Origin: Drechslerella dactyloides
Taxonomy: Eukaryota > Ascomycota > Orbiliomycetes > Orbiliales > Orbiliaceae
Direction of reading: 5' to 3'
DNA length: 64,000 nucleotides
Assembly: GCA_020064725.1 (NCBI GenBank)
Contig: JAGTWJ010000002.1
Span: 1,426,001 to 1,490,000, forward strand
Both the position numbers and the translations under genes were made by a program. Under the pieces are notes generated by a model. That model worked only from the letters and a program-made list of their open reading frames with translations, was not told the DNA's origin and ran no database searches. Below, in pieces: positions 46,001-55,417 of the stretch; position 1 is the first letter of the stretch; each line of letters opens with the position of its first letter.

Positions 46001-47762
46001 CGTTCGTATCGACTCGAAATAGGAATATGATAACAGCTATTGAACCCTTAAGCCCCCCCAAGCTTTCTAATTTATATTATTCATCGTAGTGGTATAAGGG
46101 GTAAAATGTGATTAAGACCAAGGAGCTATCTATGATGAGGGTATGCTAGGAATATCGGACGCTTGCAGCGTCTGTAATCTGCATCACTTCCGTCTTACAT
46201 ACCCATTTTATGATGTTATGAGCCCGTGATGCGGATACCCACATCCTTGCCTATCTATCGTTTATCTTACCTCTACTGGCCTCTTTTCTCAAGATACTCG
46301 TTCTCACCATGCGATCATGCACTATGGTTCGGAGAACCACAAGGCACTAGGCAGTAGCCCATGCGCATCGTTGAGGAAAGAGTCCGCGCAGGTTACCTCT
46401 ATTCAAGTCTCTCAGGGATATCTAAACGATGGATATTTTATTACGAAGGTCGTATCAAATGAAGGAGAGGTGATGAGCAGGTGTCTATCGCTAATTCTCG
46501 CTCTGGGGTTATATCTCATGTAGATACTCGAGTGGATAAGTGGTATAGTTAACCTGCGCTAGATGAAATTGCGTTATCAGGTGTTTAATTGCGATATTCG
46601 CTTTTTGATATTCCAGCATTCCTGCCGTACGCTAGTAGCAACGAGCTCGAGCAGGTTGCTAGGTACGACAAAGCAGGGGGTAGCTCCGACTACTCCGACG
46701 GGCGTCTTCTCATCTCGATTGAAACGATGGCGTGGTCGCTACGCTCGAAGCGAATCGGTACCTGAGGGGGTTCCTGCATATGCAGCCGTCTTGAGAACTG
46801 CACGACAGATCTTCGCGACGACTTTCCGTGTCCTGCTGAACGGACGGGCGATGGGAGAGTGGGTACCGGATGGGTATGCATATGCTCATGTCGGTCACTG
46901 CAGAGCTGATCTGTCGTGCAGGCGTCGGCGGAGAACATGACAGGCGGGCAGGCAGCCTGCGCCAGCTGTTTCCGGCGCGGGAAATGCAGCATTGTCACCG
47001 GTTCCCTACGCGAGTTGGTGCAGGAACGGCGAGATTCCTTGCATTCTTGGGCCGGAACGCGCCACGCGGGCGAGCTCTGGTGCTGCGTTGGCCGAGAATC
47101 AAGCTGCTTGACTGCTGAAATTGGCATGCCAGGATCGGTGCGTCGTCCTCTGGGGATCGATGTATTTGGCGCACGGCGTGGCGTGACCGTGTTATATTAG
47201 AAGTCGTCGTCCTGTCGTTGTCGTCGTCGTCCATCCAGCGACGGTTGGGAAGTTGTCGCGGTCACCAATCACGGGTGCTGGCGGGTGGTCGAAAGAGGCA
47301 TCTGGCTGGAATCAGAAATCCAACAGACGGCGCGTTGGCAACGCAACCACCATCAACACCCTTTGCGAGATTCATTCAACTCGATCCAGTTCGGCATCGA
47401 TGTCCCGGCGAGAATGCAAGCTTGACAGCTGGACGTGTACATTGTAAGTACATGTACGTGCATATGCGAGCTGCTGCGGGTCACGTCTCCACGGGCCTGC
47501 CCAGGAATCGGCTACTGCGCGGTTGACTGCAGCTGCGCATGCGCTCTGACTACGCGTGAAAAAATGTAATGCCGTGTGTGTACGTTGCGTGCATGCTGCC
47601 GCCCGCTGTTTTATACCGGCTGCCTCCTCAGTTTGGACAATTAATTCGAAGTTTCCCACTGACGCGTACGCTGTGTATTTGAGTTCTCTGCAGTTCTAGG
47701 GCGAGCTCATCTACAGTGTATTATACTAGGCTATCGAAATCGATATATACCGCACCGACGAC
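43012..47762. other. 4.7-kb region without supportable genes
   Basis: 3' flank of the kinase to about 43.6 kb, then AT-rich DNA (about 44.2-46.6 kb) with no domain-bearing frame, a small doublet ACGGAAGGTGC near 45787-45810, and a GC-rich part (46.6-47.2 kb) with short frames that I do not trust. The last few hundred bases should hold the promoter of the kelch gene. Confidence 0.5.
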
Positions 47763-50700
47763 ATGCGGCTGCGACGCCACGGACGGCCGCGGCCGATACC
47801 CATTCCCGTCATAATCACAACGTTAACGGCGCTCCTACGACTCCTAGAACACGCGGACGCGGCGTCCACAGCTTCACTTCCGATACCCGCTGCCGTGCTG
47901 CGAACGTGGACCGCATCCGGCAGCCCGCTGCTGCACATACAGCCCGCCTTCCACCACTCGAACGCCTCGGCGAGCTCGTCCATCGTCAGCTTTCGAGCCG
48001 TCGTGCTCGCGGAGGACACGACGATCCCCAGCATCGATGGGACGCTGCTATCTAACGACTCGTACGGCACGTCGTTCAGCCAGGATGTGGCGGGGATACA
48101 GATACCGAACCTGGTGTTGCCCGGTGCGGAGGCCATGCTCGTCTTCGCGCGGGACCCGCGGATGGAGGCTAAGGCGCGGGTGGAGGACGAGGCTGGCGAT
48201 GTCTGGGCGATGACATTTCCGAGGTTTTGTCGGAATATCGTGAATTCCAGCCTCGCGGACTACACGCTGTGGCGGGGCGGCGCCGGCCGGCCGGAGTGGG
48301 AGCCCGTGAAGCTGGACATGCAGCACCAGAATCTGAGCGTTTGGTTCGGCGCGCCGCGGTACCTCGGGCGGTCCTTCGTGGCGGCCGGCGGCGGCGGCGG
48401 AAGCAGCGAGTCAACGAATGATAGGCCCGGGAAGATGTATTCCTTCGGCGGGGTGTGTGCTTCCGGCGCGGAGTATACGGGGAACGGGCGGAACGACAGC
48501 TTTTCCAACGACGTCTGGCGGATCGAGAACACGACGGCGGAAGATACGGCCGGCGTCGACATTGCGATTTCGAAGAACCCACCGATACCGGAGGCCGGCT
48601 TCTCCATGACGCCGCTGTCGTTTGCGAACGCCTCGAATTCGAACGGTATGACTACAGCGGAGACGGGGCGGATGCTGATACTCGGCGGGTACACTTCGCT
48701 CTCGCGCTTCGTCGGCTTCGGGCAGCTGGCGATATACTCGCTCGCGCGGGAGGCGTGGACGTTCGTGTCGGCGACGGTGAAGCAGCCGGGCGTCACACCC
48801 CGCGCGGGACATTCCGCCGTCCTCGACGCATCCGGACGGCGGGTCGTGCTCTTCGGCGGATGGGTTGGCAATATCACTCGGCCCGCGGTACCGCAGCTGC
48901 TGAGCCTCAAGGTCGGCGGCAGCCTCGACGACGACGAATGGGAGTGGACGGGCGTCAATACGACTGAGGAGATGCCGGGCGTCGGACCGGGCGATCTATC
49001 GCTGTGGGGCCACGCTGCGACCCTCCTCGAGGGAAACATCATGCTTATAACCTCCGGCTTCGAAGTCACGAATTTCGACCGCGCCGGCGAGCAGACGGTG
49101 AACGAGCGGACGTTCTATCTCAACCTGACATCGGACACGTGGATATCATCCTACAGCTTCCCACCGGAGCTGCTCGCGCGGACCGCCGTCGAGGAGACGA
49201 AGCGGCAGAACCGCCGCGAAATCGCCATTCTCGCAGGCGTCTTTGGCGGCGTCATCGTCCTCGTCGCCCTGCTCACCGCGCTCTTCTGGTACGCGAAACG
49301 CAAGGAAGCCTACGCCGACCTGCCCAACAACGACGCCGGCTCCGCGGGGGATAAATACCACTCGCTGGACCTGGAATACGGCAAGGACATCATCGTCGAC
49401 GGCGTCGGCGTCCCGCCTATCAACATCACGCATGCCTCGACCGGCCCGGACGAGATTACCGCCATCCAGCGACTGCTGCGCCAGGCTGACGAAGTACCGC
49501 GGAGCCCCGAGCTGCCTCCTCGTCCCGCCGCCCCGCCACCTACGCATGGGCACCGCCGCGAACCGTCACACGTGGATATGAATCGGGTCGGAGAGCTGCG
49601 CGACCGGCAAGAGCGGCTTGAGAACATGGTGCAGACGCGCGCGGACAAGCGGCGCAGCGAGCGCAGCATGCGGTCCGAGATGGTCGCGTGGGTGCGCGAA
49701 TGGGCGAACGCGGACGCCGCCGCAGAACAGGCCGCCGACCCGGCGCAGCGTGCGCGCACACATCTTCACCCTCACAGCGCCGCCACGACGCCATCACCAC
49801 CGCAGCAGCAGGGCCAGTTCCTCTCGGTGGGACGGGCGGAGAGGGATAGAGATAACAGACACAAGGGGAAGCAGCCGGCTAGCGCCAGCCCGGACAACCG
49901 CTGCATCACCAGCTCGTCAGTCTACTCCGAAGGACAGGTCAGCACTCTCACCGCATCGGAAATCTACGACACCACGCCCGTCGACGAAGTGCCGTACCCT
50001 GTCCCGCCACTACTATTATCAACAGGCGAAGCGGCCGATGCCGAACCCCGGCAGCACCCGCGGGTCCTCCTCAGCGGACCGGCCGGCGTGACCACCCCGC
50101 TGCCGAAGAAGATGGCCGAGGAGTTCCCCGTACCGACGGTCGTACCGCGAGATTCCGTAACGTCGTCATCAGCGGCGGGGGTATACCGCAGCGGCAGCGG
50201 CAGCGCGCAGCAATCGCGCTCGCACAGCTCCAGATCCACGCAGCAGCTGATGCCGCGGAGCAGAAACGGCAGCGGCTCCGCTGAAAGCTGGCGAGACGTC
50301 ACGCCGATGGACGAGCACACGCCCTTCTACACCATCCCGCTGACGACGTCGCGACAGCCGAGCCGGTCGCTCGAGGACCGCGTGCGCGAGGAGATGAATA
50401 ACCCGGCCCCGGGACGAACGGAAGAAGAATGTCGGCTGTCGTCCATCATGGACTTTTACGCCGAGGAGTCCGTCCCGCCGACACCCGTGATTGATATCGA
50501 TGCCCCCGACGACGACGAGGAAGGCGAGGAGCGGCCGTTCCTAAACGTCAACAGCGCGGCGAGAAGCTACTCTGGCGAGCGCGCGATGCTCATCAGCAAG
50601 GGCCCCGCGAGCACCGTCAAGGAACCGGCGCCGCCACCCCCCGTCGGCCCGTCGCGGGAATCATCCGTCGTCGCACCACTGCTATCCGAGACGCCAGCGG

Positions 50701-51209
50701 AGAGCAGCGCGACAGCAATGCTGCGCGTCGACAAGGCGACCGTCAACCGCTCGCGGATGCCGTCCATCGGCTCGTCAATACGGCGGCGCGTGGACGCCCT
50801 GCTCGCGGACAAGCGCGTGCCGTCGGGCTCACTCGGCCGTCGAAACGTGCTGCACCGCCGCCCGCAGACCGCGCCGCTGCGACCGCCGATATCCGGTCCC
50901 ATCGCACTGATCCAGCCGCAGAAGGCGGAAATCGTCGAGATCGAGCGGCCAATCGGCACGCCATTCGCCGACGACAGCAACAGTAGCACCGACATGCGGA
51001 TGGACGACAAGGTCGTGCAGATAAGCTATACCGCGCCGCGAGGCCGGCTGCGCGTCGTCAATCCGAGCGAGCGGAGCGGCAGCGCGGGGACGGACAGCAG
51101 TGGGTTGCGGCGGGTGAGCAGCGCCGGTGCGGTTACCGCCCTTGCGCACGGCGAGAGTATCATGCGACTCGGGTCGGCGGCGGCCCGACGCTTCGGCGAA
51201 CTCGATTAG
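47763..51209 (+). CDS. Kelch-type single-pass membrane protein
   Basis: Single exon, 1148 residues. Residues 1-33 look like a signal peptide (basic RLRRHGR, then hydrophobic IPIPVIITTLTALLRLL). The outside part (about 34-480) has several Asn-X-Ser/Thr sites and kelch blade motifs: GKMYSFGGVCAS, RMLILGGYTSLS...AWTFVSA, RRVVLFGGWVGN...EWEWTGV and NIMLITSGFEV, so a beta-propeller is likely. One membrane span follows at about 486-508 (IAILAGVFGGVIVLVALLTA, then FWYAKRK). The inside part (about 510-1148) is disordered, Ser/Pro/Arg-rich, with a helical DRQERLENMVQTRADKRRSE stretch (about 615). Similar type I kelch proteins with long cytosolic tails occur across filamentous fungi; their function is mostly unknown, and a sensor or cell-surface role is inference. 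High G+C in third positions explains many opposite-strand shadow frames. Confidence 0.85.
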   Translation: MRLRRHGRPRPIPIPVIITTLTALLRLLEHADAASTASLPIPAAVLRTWTASGSPLLHIQPAFHHSNASASSSIVSFRAVVLAEDTTIPSIDGTLLSNDSYGTSFSQDVAGIQIPNLVLPGAEAMLVFARDPRMEAKARVEDEAGDVWAMTFPRFCRNIVNSSLADYTLWRGGAGRPEWEPVKLDMQHQNLSVWFGAPRYLGRSFVAAGGGGGSSESTNDRPGKMYSFGGVCASGAEYTGNGRNDSFSNDVWRIENTTAEDTAGVDIAISKNPPIPEAGFSMTPLSFANASNSNGMTTAETGRMLILGGYTSLSRFVGFGQLAIYSLAREAWTFVSATVKQPGVTPRAGHSAVLDASGRRVVLFGGWVGNITRPAVPQLLSLKVGGSLDDDEWEWTGVNTTEEMPGVGPGDLSLWGHAATLLEGNIMLITSGFEVTNFDRAGEQTVNERTFYLNLTSDTWISSYSFPPELLARTAVEETKRQNRREIAILAGVFGGVIVLVALLTALFWYAKRKEAYADLPNNDAGSAGDKYHSLDLEYGKDIIVDGVGVPPINITHASTGPDEITAIQRLLRQADEVPRSPELPPRPAAPPPTHGHRREPSHVDMNRVGELRDRQERLENMVQTRADKRRSERSMRSEMVAWVREWANADAAAEQAADPAQRARTHLHPHSAATTPSPPQQQGQFLSVGRAERDRDNRHKGKQPASASPDNRCITSSSVYSEGQVSTLTASEIYDTTPVDEVPYPVPPLLLSTGEAADAEPRQHPRVLLSGPAGVTTPLPKKMAEEFPVPTVVPRDSVTSSSAAGVYRSGSGSAQQSRSHSSRSTQQLMPRSRNGSGSAESWRDVTPMDEHTPFYTIPLTTSRQPSRSLEDRVREEMNNPAPGRTEEECRLSSIMDFYAEESVPPTPVIDIDAPDDDEEGEERPFLNVNSAARSYSGERAMLISKGPASTVKEPAPPPPVGPSRESSVVAPLLSETPAESSATAMLRVDKATVNRSRMPSIGSSIRRRVDALLADKRVPSGSLGRRNVLHRRPQTAPLRPPISGPIALIQPQKAEIVEIERPIGTPFADDSNSSTDMRMDDKVVQISYTAPRGRLRVVNPSERSGSAGTDSSGLRRVSSAGAVTALAHGESIMRLGSAAARRFGELD

Positions 51210-53100
51210 TTTTTTTTTAGTTTAAATTTTTATTCGCGGTTGTTTAGGTGAGGGGTGCAGGTGGGTTTTCTATGTCTGGGTATACTAGCGGGTGATTGAT
51301 TGGACGATTCGCATTATGATTTGATACGATATGATTAATACTTTGTATATACATACATCTGCATCTGCATCTGCTGACGGTAATGGTAATGTTAGTGTAA
51401 TATAGCACACGAATAATATTAATGACGCAACCTTCAACTGGTACGACCTGTAAAAACAGTAGCGAAGCGAGGGTAAGGATTGGAATAGAGGGAAGGGAAG
51501 GGAAGGGGAGGGAAGGGAAGGGAAGGGAAGGGAAGGAGAATGGTGGATGGAAGGAGGAACCCAATCAGAATAGATAAATTGAATAATCGCATCAAGCAGA
51601 CTTCTCCACGTCTGTATATGTTCCAGTCCGCGGAGCGTCCGTCAGTGCTTGACTCTATGATTAGGTTCATCATTTTGGGTATACCATCCCCCCTCCCTCA
51701 CCATCCTCAACCGACTCCACAACTCCATCTCCAGCATACCGCCAGAAGTTCATATATACGTAAGGGTATAGCGGCACGCGAAGAAGAGTAGTGGGGAGTG
51801 GTGAGACCCGACAACCTCACACGCAAGAAAAAAAAGACAATGCCCTCCTCGCCTCAAGAATAAGCCCCATCGAGTCACCCCGCGGCCGTTCGTATACCCA
51901 GTAGGCATACAAACGCCCGCAGAGCAATCGCATAACTATCATCTGTGACGAAGAAATAACCAGCACCAGAGCGAAATCCAAGTCCCGCGCCGCCGCGCCA
52001 CCCGCGGTCTTCCCATCAGCCGAAGCGAGAGACGCGGCAGGTGGACTGCGTGCGGCGGGCGGGTGTTCTTGTTTTATAGCGCTGTATCCGACGCTTCTAT
52101 GGCGGTGTTTCTCAACGGCTGTCGTTCGCTCGAGTGGAACGAGGGACAGCGATGTCCGGGGACTTTCTCCCAAAGCAGTCTGTGTGGACGAGAGGTACCG
52201 GAGGTAGCTCTGTCTGTTTGTGGCTTTGACGGCGATTGTTTGAGCGAGGAGGGCGGTGTCAGGGTGTCTTGCGGTGAGGTTGCGGGTTTTGGTGTGGTTG
52301 TGGTTGAGATGGGGATGGAGAAGGGAAGTTTGAAGAGTAGTAAAAAAAAAAGTTCATTTTATACGCGAGGCGCGGTTGTCAACGCGGTCGTTTTACAATT
52401 ACCACACGTTCTCGCGCAAAGTCGCGCGGTCCACGTCGGAATGAAAACCCGCGGCGCAGAAATTAATTCACGAGGTCTATTGATATCTTGGCATACGTAT
52501 GTCCTGGAATTCATGACTGAGCGAGCTTCCTAACACGTTACCGAAGCGTCTGGACGTCGACGACGAGATCGACCCTGTAAAGCTGGGCTCTACATGCTGT
52601 CCCAACGGCCCTTACTCGCTGGCGCAAGTTACTCGCTCAATATCTGAACGCTACATAGAAGCGATGGCCGGGGATTCTAGAATCGGAGCATTTTGGCACG
52701 TATCCTGCCCTCGGTGAACTCACGAACACGTCAGAGCAATGCACAAACCCCTCATCGTCGTCCCGTCGAGAATCCTGTCACGAGCAAATCCCACCGGAGA
52801 CATGGCGCCTGATAAGGTACCCGGACATATATATCGTCCCCTAGATCCAGCCACGGTACGCTGCTCGGCGAAGCCATCGCCTCCAGCATGCCGTTCCGGA
52901 GACCTACAGTCCGATCCATGAGATGATATATAATCCCAGCGAGCCTGGAACATCATCTTGACATCCGAGGTTGTGCTGATGATTTGATGTGGTGAGAATG
53001 CCAGCCAAGCTATTGATATGAAGAGAACCGCTGACAAAGCGATAGTAAGGAGCAAGTCATAAGCTCTTCCGGTGTGAAAGCTGTCGGTCAATATGGCGCA
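51210..53100. other. Non-coding region downstream of the kelch gene
   Basis: No gene supported. It holds a GGGAA tandem repeat (51488-51535). Minus-strand sequence near 52.0-52.4 kb has a CT-rich tract and a TATAAAA near 52075 (minus strand), resembling a promoter, but no convincing coding sequence follows. Confidence 0.45.
51488..51535 (+). repeat. GGGAA tandem repeat, possible G-quadruplex
   Basis: About nine GGGAA units with one GGGGA variant. Runs of three G separated by two bases on the plus strand can form a G-quadruplex in the 3' region of the kelch transcript. Confidence 0.8.
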
Positions 53101-53315
53101 CTGGTCATGCGCATGAGACCTGCACACCACGGCAACTGCCACGGCCCGGCCCGGGGCTTAGCTTCGGTTCGAGTCGCGGCGCGACCCGTGAGAATAACTC
53201 TTGTCCACCTGCCGGGGAGTTCCCAGCAGTGCATGTTACCCAAATAATTGTAAAACCCTGCCGGCGGGTTTTCGGCCACGAGACCGGGTGGCTCTTTTGC
53301 TGCTCGTACCTTTGA
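53101..53315 (+). repeat. Diverged repeat copy 1 (candidate SINE)
   Basis: Shares with 54131-54351, in the same order, a pol III B-box-like GGTTCGAGTCG (53166-53176), GTGAGA, ACCTG, AAATAATTG (53242-53250), TTTTCGGCCA and an identical 19-base block ending GGGTGGCTCTTTTGC (53282-53300). A run of T follows (53318-53326). Boundaries are approximate. Its A-box region is eroded. Confidence 0.55.
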
Positions 53316-54130
53316 TTCTTTTTTTTATGTTCATTCATTTGGATGGTGGTGACTTTAGGTGACAGCTCGGTCTGCTGCTCTGGAGGGGATGGCTGGTGCC
53401 TTTTTTGCGATTTTTTGGATGGGAGGGCAACCCGGCTGTTTGGTTGAGGATGTGAACGGAGGTGCTTGCTATAGAGGGAGCGAGATGTATAGGGAGGTCA
53501 GCTATAGACGTATTGCCTAGGGCACTGCACTATATATGCATATAACATAAGAGTATGCAATCCTGCCATCAACATGTAAATATACGAGTCCACCACACCT
53601 CTCTCAAATGCAGTGACGCCACTTTACGATTGATATATAGGTTGATAGGTCATAAGGATGAATGGTATGCCCCTCGTGTGTCGTTGAGTGGCACCGACAT
53701 TCAGTTTGTGGGAGAGGCTCACGAACCACGCGCAAACGTCTAAGTGGATGAGCTGATTAGCTGGCAGAGTGACGAAATCAGCTCTGAAGACTGAAGACAG
53801 CACTCCAGATGCAGACCTTCCTACCGCTACGCCAACAGGCTTGCGGAAGACTGGGGATAAAAGACCTAGTTTGCGAGAACAGGTGCCCAGGAGAGAAATA
53901 CGGTCTAAGTTCCTCAGAGCAGATAGTCCGCCTTCGAAAGGATGACTACGAGATGTATTGCAATATATTGACATTAATTTGTATTCTTTCATGCTGAGCC
54001 ACGAGGGCATCAGGCTGCTGTATCCATATATCCATGGGAGGGGGAGTTGTGCGGTGGAAGGAATGTGCGGTGAGCTGCACTGCAGAAACAGCCAAACGTT
54101 GATATAGCCGTGGGTGGACGTTTCTCCTGG

Positions 54131-54351
54131 TCGGCGGCATGGCGTGGTGGCCACCGCGTCGTGTCCCGATCACCACCACAACCTCAGTTCGAACCCGGCC
54201 GTTCTGGGGTTGTGAGATCAAACACTTATTTACCTGTGGGTCGCAGAGAACAACTGAAAGAACCGGTATAGACAAATAATTGAAAAGACCTGTTCATCAG
54301 GGCTTTTCGGCCATTGTGACCGGGTGGCTCTTTTGCCGGTCACACTTTCGC
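54131..54351 (+). repeat. Diverged repeat copy 2 (candidate SINE)
   Basis: Colinear with 53101-53315. It has an A-box-like TGGCGTGGTGG (54143-54153, one mismatch to the pol III consensus), a B-box-like AGTTCGAACCC (54186-54196) 33 bases further, then AAATAATTG (54274-54282), TTTTCGGCCA and the identical 19-base block (54318-54336). The tRNA-like head and shared tail suggest a tRNA-derived SINE. Boundaries are approximate. Confidence 0.55.
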
Positions 54352-54578
54352 TTCCGCGAATACTAATACTATCACCGGCTTGCATATCAATATTATAGAT
54401 GTCAAGTCTCGAGAGATTTGAAAAAGACGGATGATGAAGATGAATGTATTCATTTTTGGAGTAGTAATCGCAACATGTTTGTTATCGCCGCGAGCGAATT
54501 CGCGCAGAATATGCACGCCCAAGATCACCTCAACGCCGTGAAAACCGATTCCCAGTCAAACGCCACAAGCTGATTTGA

Positions 54579-54908
54579 TTACTTCCCTGGCGCCTTGCCC
54601 GCGTCCTGGACGCCCTTCGCAACAGTGCGTGTGCCGCCCTCAACGCCGTCCGTCACCCACGCCAGCCCGTCGCCAACAGCCCTAGTCCCGGTGGTATTGT
54701 TGATCGTGCCGCCGAGGCCGCGGCCGAGTGTGCCGACGGTGCTGCCAACCGTATCCAGCACGCCGCCTGTCAGGTTTCCGATGGTCCTACATTCATCCGT
54801 TAGTCGATTGACCGCTGCATTGATTTGCATACAAGTACGTCGTAGGGAGTCTTACGAGGTGACACCGGTGACGCCCTGGCGAACGCCGTTATTCTTGTTG
54901 TTGTTCAT
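54579..54908 (-). CDS. Small Gly/Thr-rich protein, 86 residues
   Basis: Exons 54856-54908 and 54579-54786 encode 86 residues, starting MNNNKNNGVRQGVTGVTS and continuing TIGNLTGGVLDTVGSTVGTL in exon 2. The protein is short, lacks Cys and His, and repeats hydrophobic/Gly units of the kind TVGxxGxGxG; it ends in GVQDAGKAPGK. The intron has a GTAAGA donor and GTAG acceptor. I recall small fungal proteins of this make-up of unknown role, but assign none. No signal peptide. It could be an amphipathic or LEA-like stress protein (inference). The regular splice and sustained frame support a real gene. Confidence 0.7.
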
Positions 54909-55417
54909 TTTGAGTTTATTTTAGATCTTTAGAGTATTGTATAGAGTATATCGATTTGAGGGGAACAGTATGATTTCTAATGTCTAGAATGCTGATTTAG
55001 AGTGAGTGGCGGGCGCGAAGGGGTCTTTATATCTGTGCCTGGCATCGTCGCGACGTTGTCCGCATCATCGATGACGTCATTGACAGCCGCCCTGTAAGGC
55101 CATATTGCATCATGATATCAGATGCTGCCAGCCAAGCGCTCCAAACCAAGGCCGAAATACCAAATACCAAGTATACCAGTAATATGCTGGCCCCGAGACT
55201 AAGTAATATGCTTACGATTGCTTATTCGAGGAAGTATTTGCTAATCTGCCAACCAAGCAGTCGCTATGCAGTACATTCAAGGCATCCATCACCACCACCA
55301 CACAGTGACCCGTGGTATTTTGCTCGACTAACGATAAACCAACGAAACCACGTCGCAGAATAGCATGCTAGCAGGATAGTAGTAAATTATTTATAACGTT
55401 CACGACGACAGCTACAT
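54909..55417. other. Intergenic region
   Basis: Promoter of the small minus-strand gene and 3' flank of palA. A GATGACGTCATTGAC block at 55070-55084 contains TGACGTCA, the perfect palindromic CRE/ATF site, about 165 bases upstream of the start at 54908; a bZIP factor such as an Atf1-type stress regulator could bind it. Nothing else is assigned. Confidence 0.55.

Noticed and set aside
46916..47200. Cys-rich CASCFRRGKC word resembling part of a Zn2Cys6 domain
   Set aside because: Only one Cys cluster, wrong spacing for the six-Cys motif, no continuation in frame.
51817..52173. 118-codon minus-strand frame after a TATA- and CT-rich stretch
   Set aside because: No ATG near the presumed start, no domain, and the TATA-like word lies inside the frame. 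A small gene cannot be excluded but is not supported.
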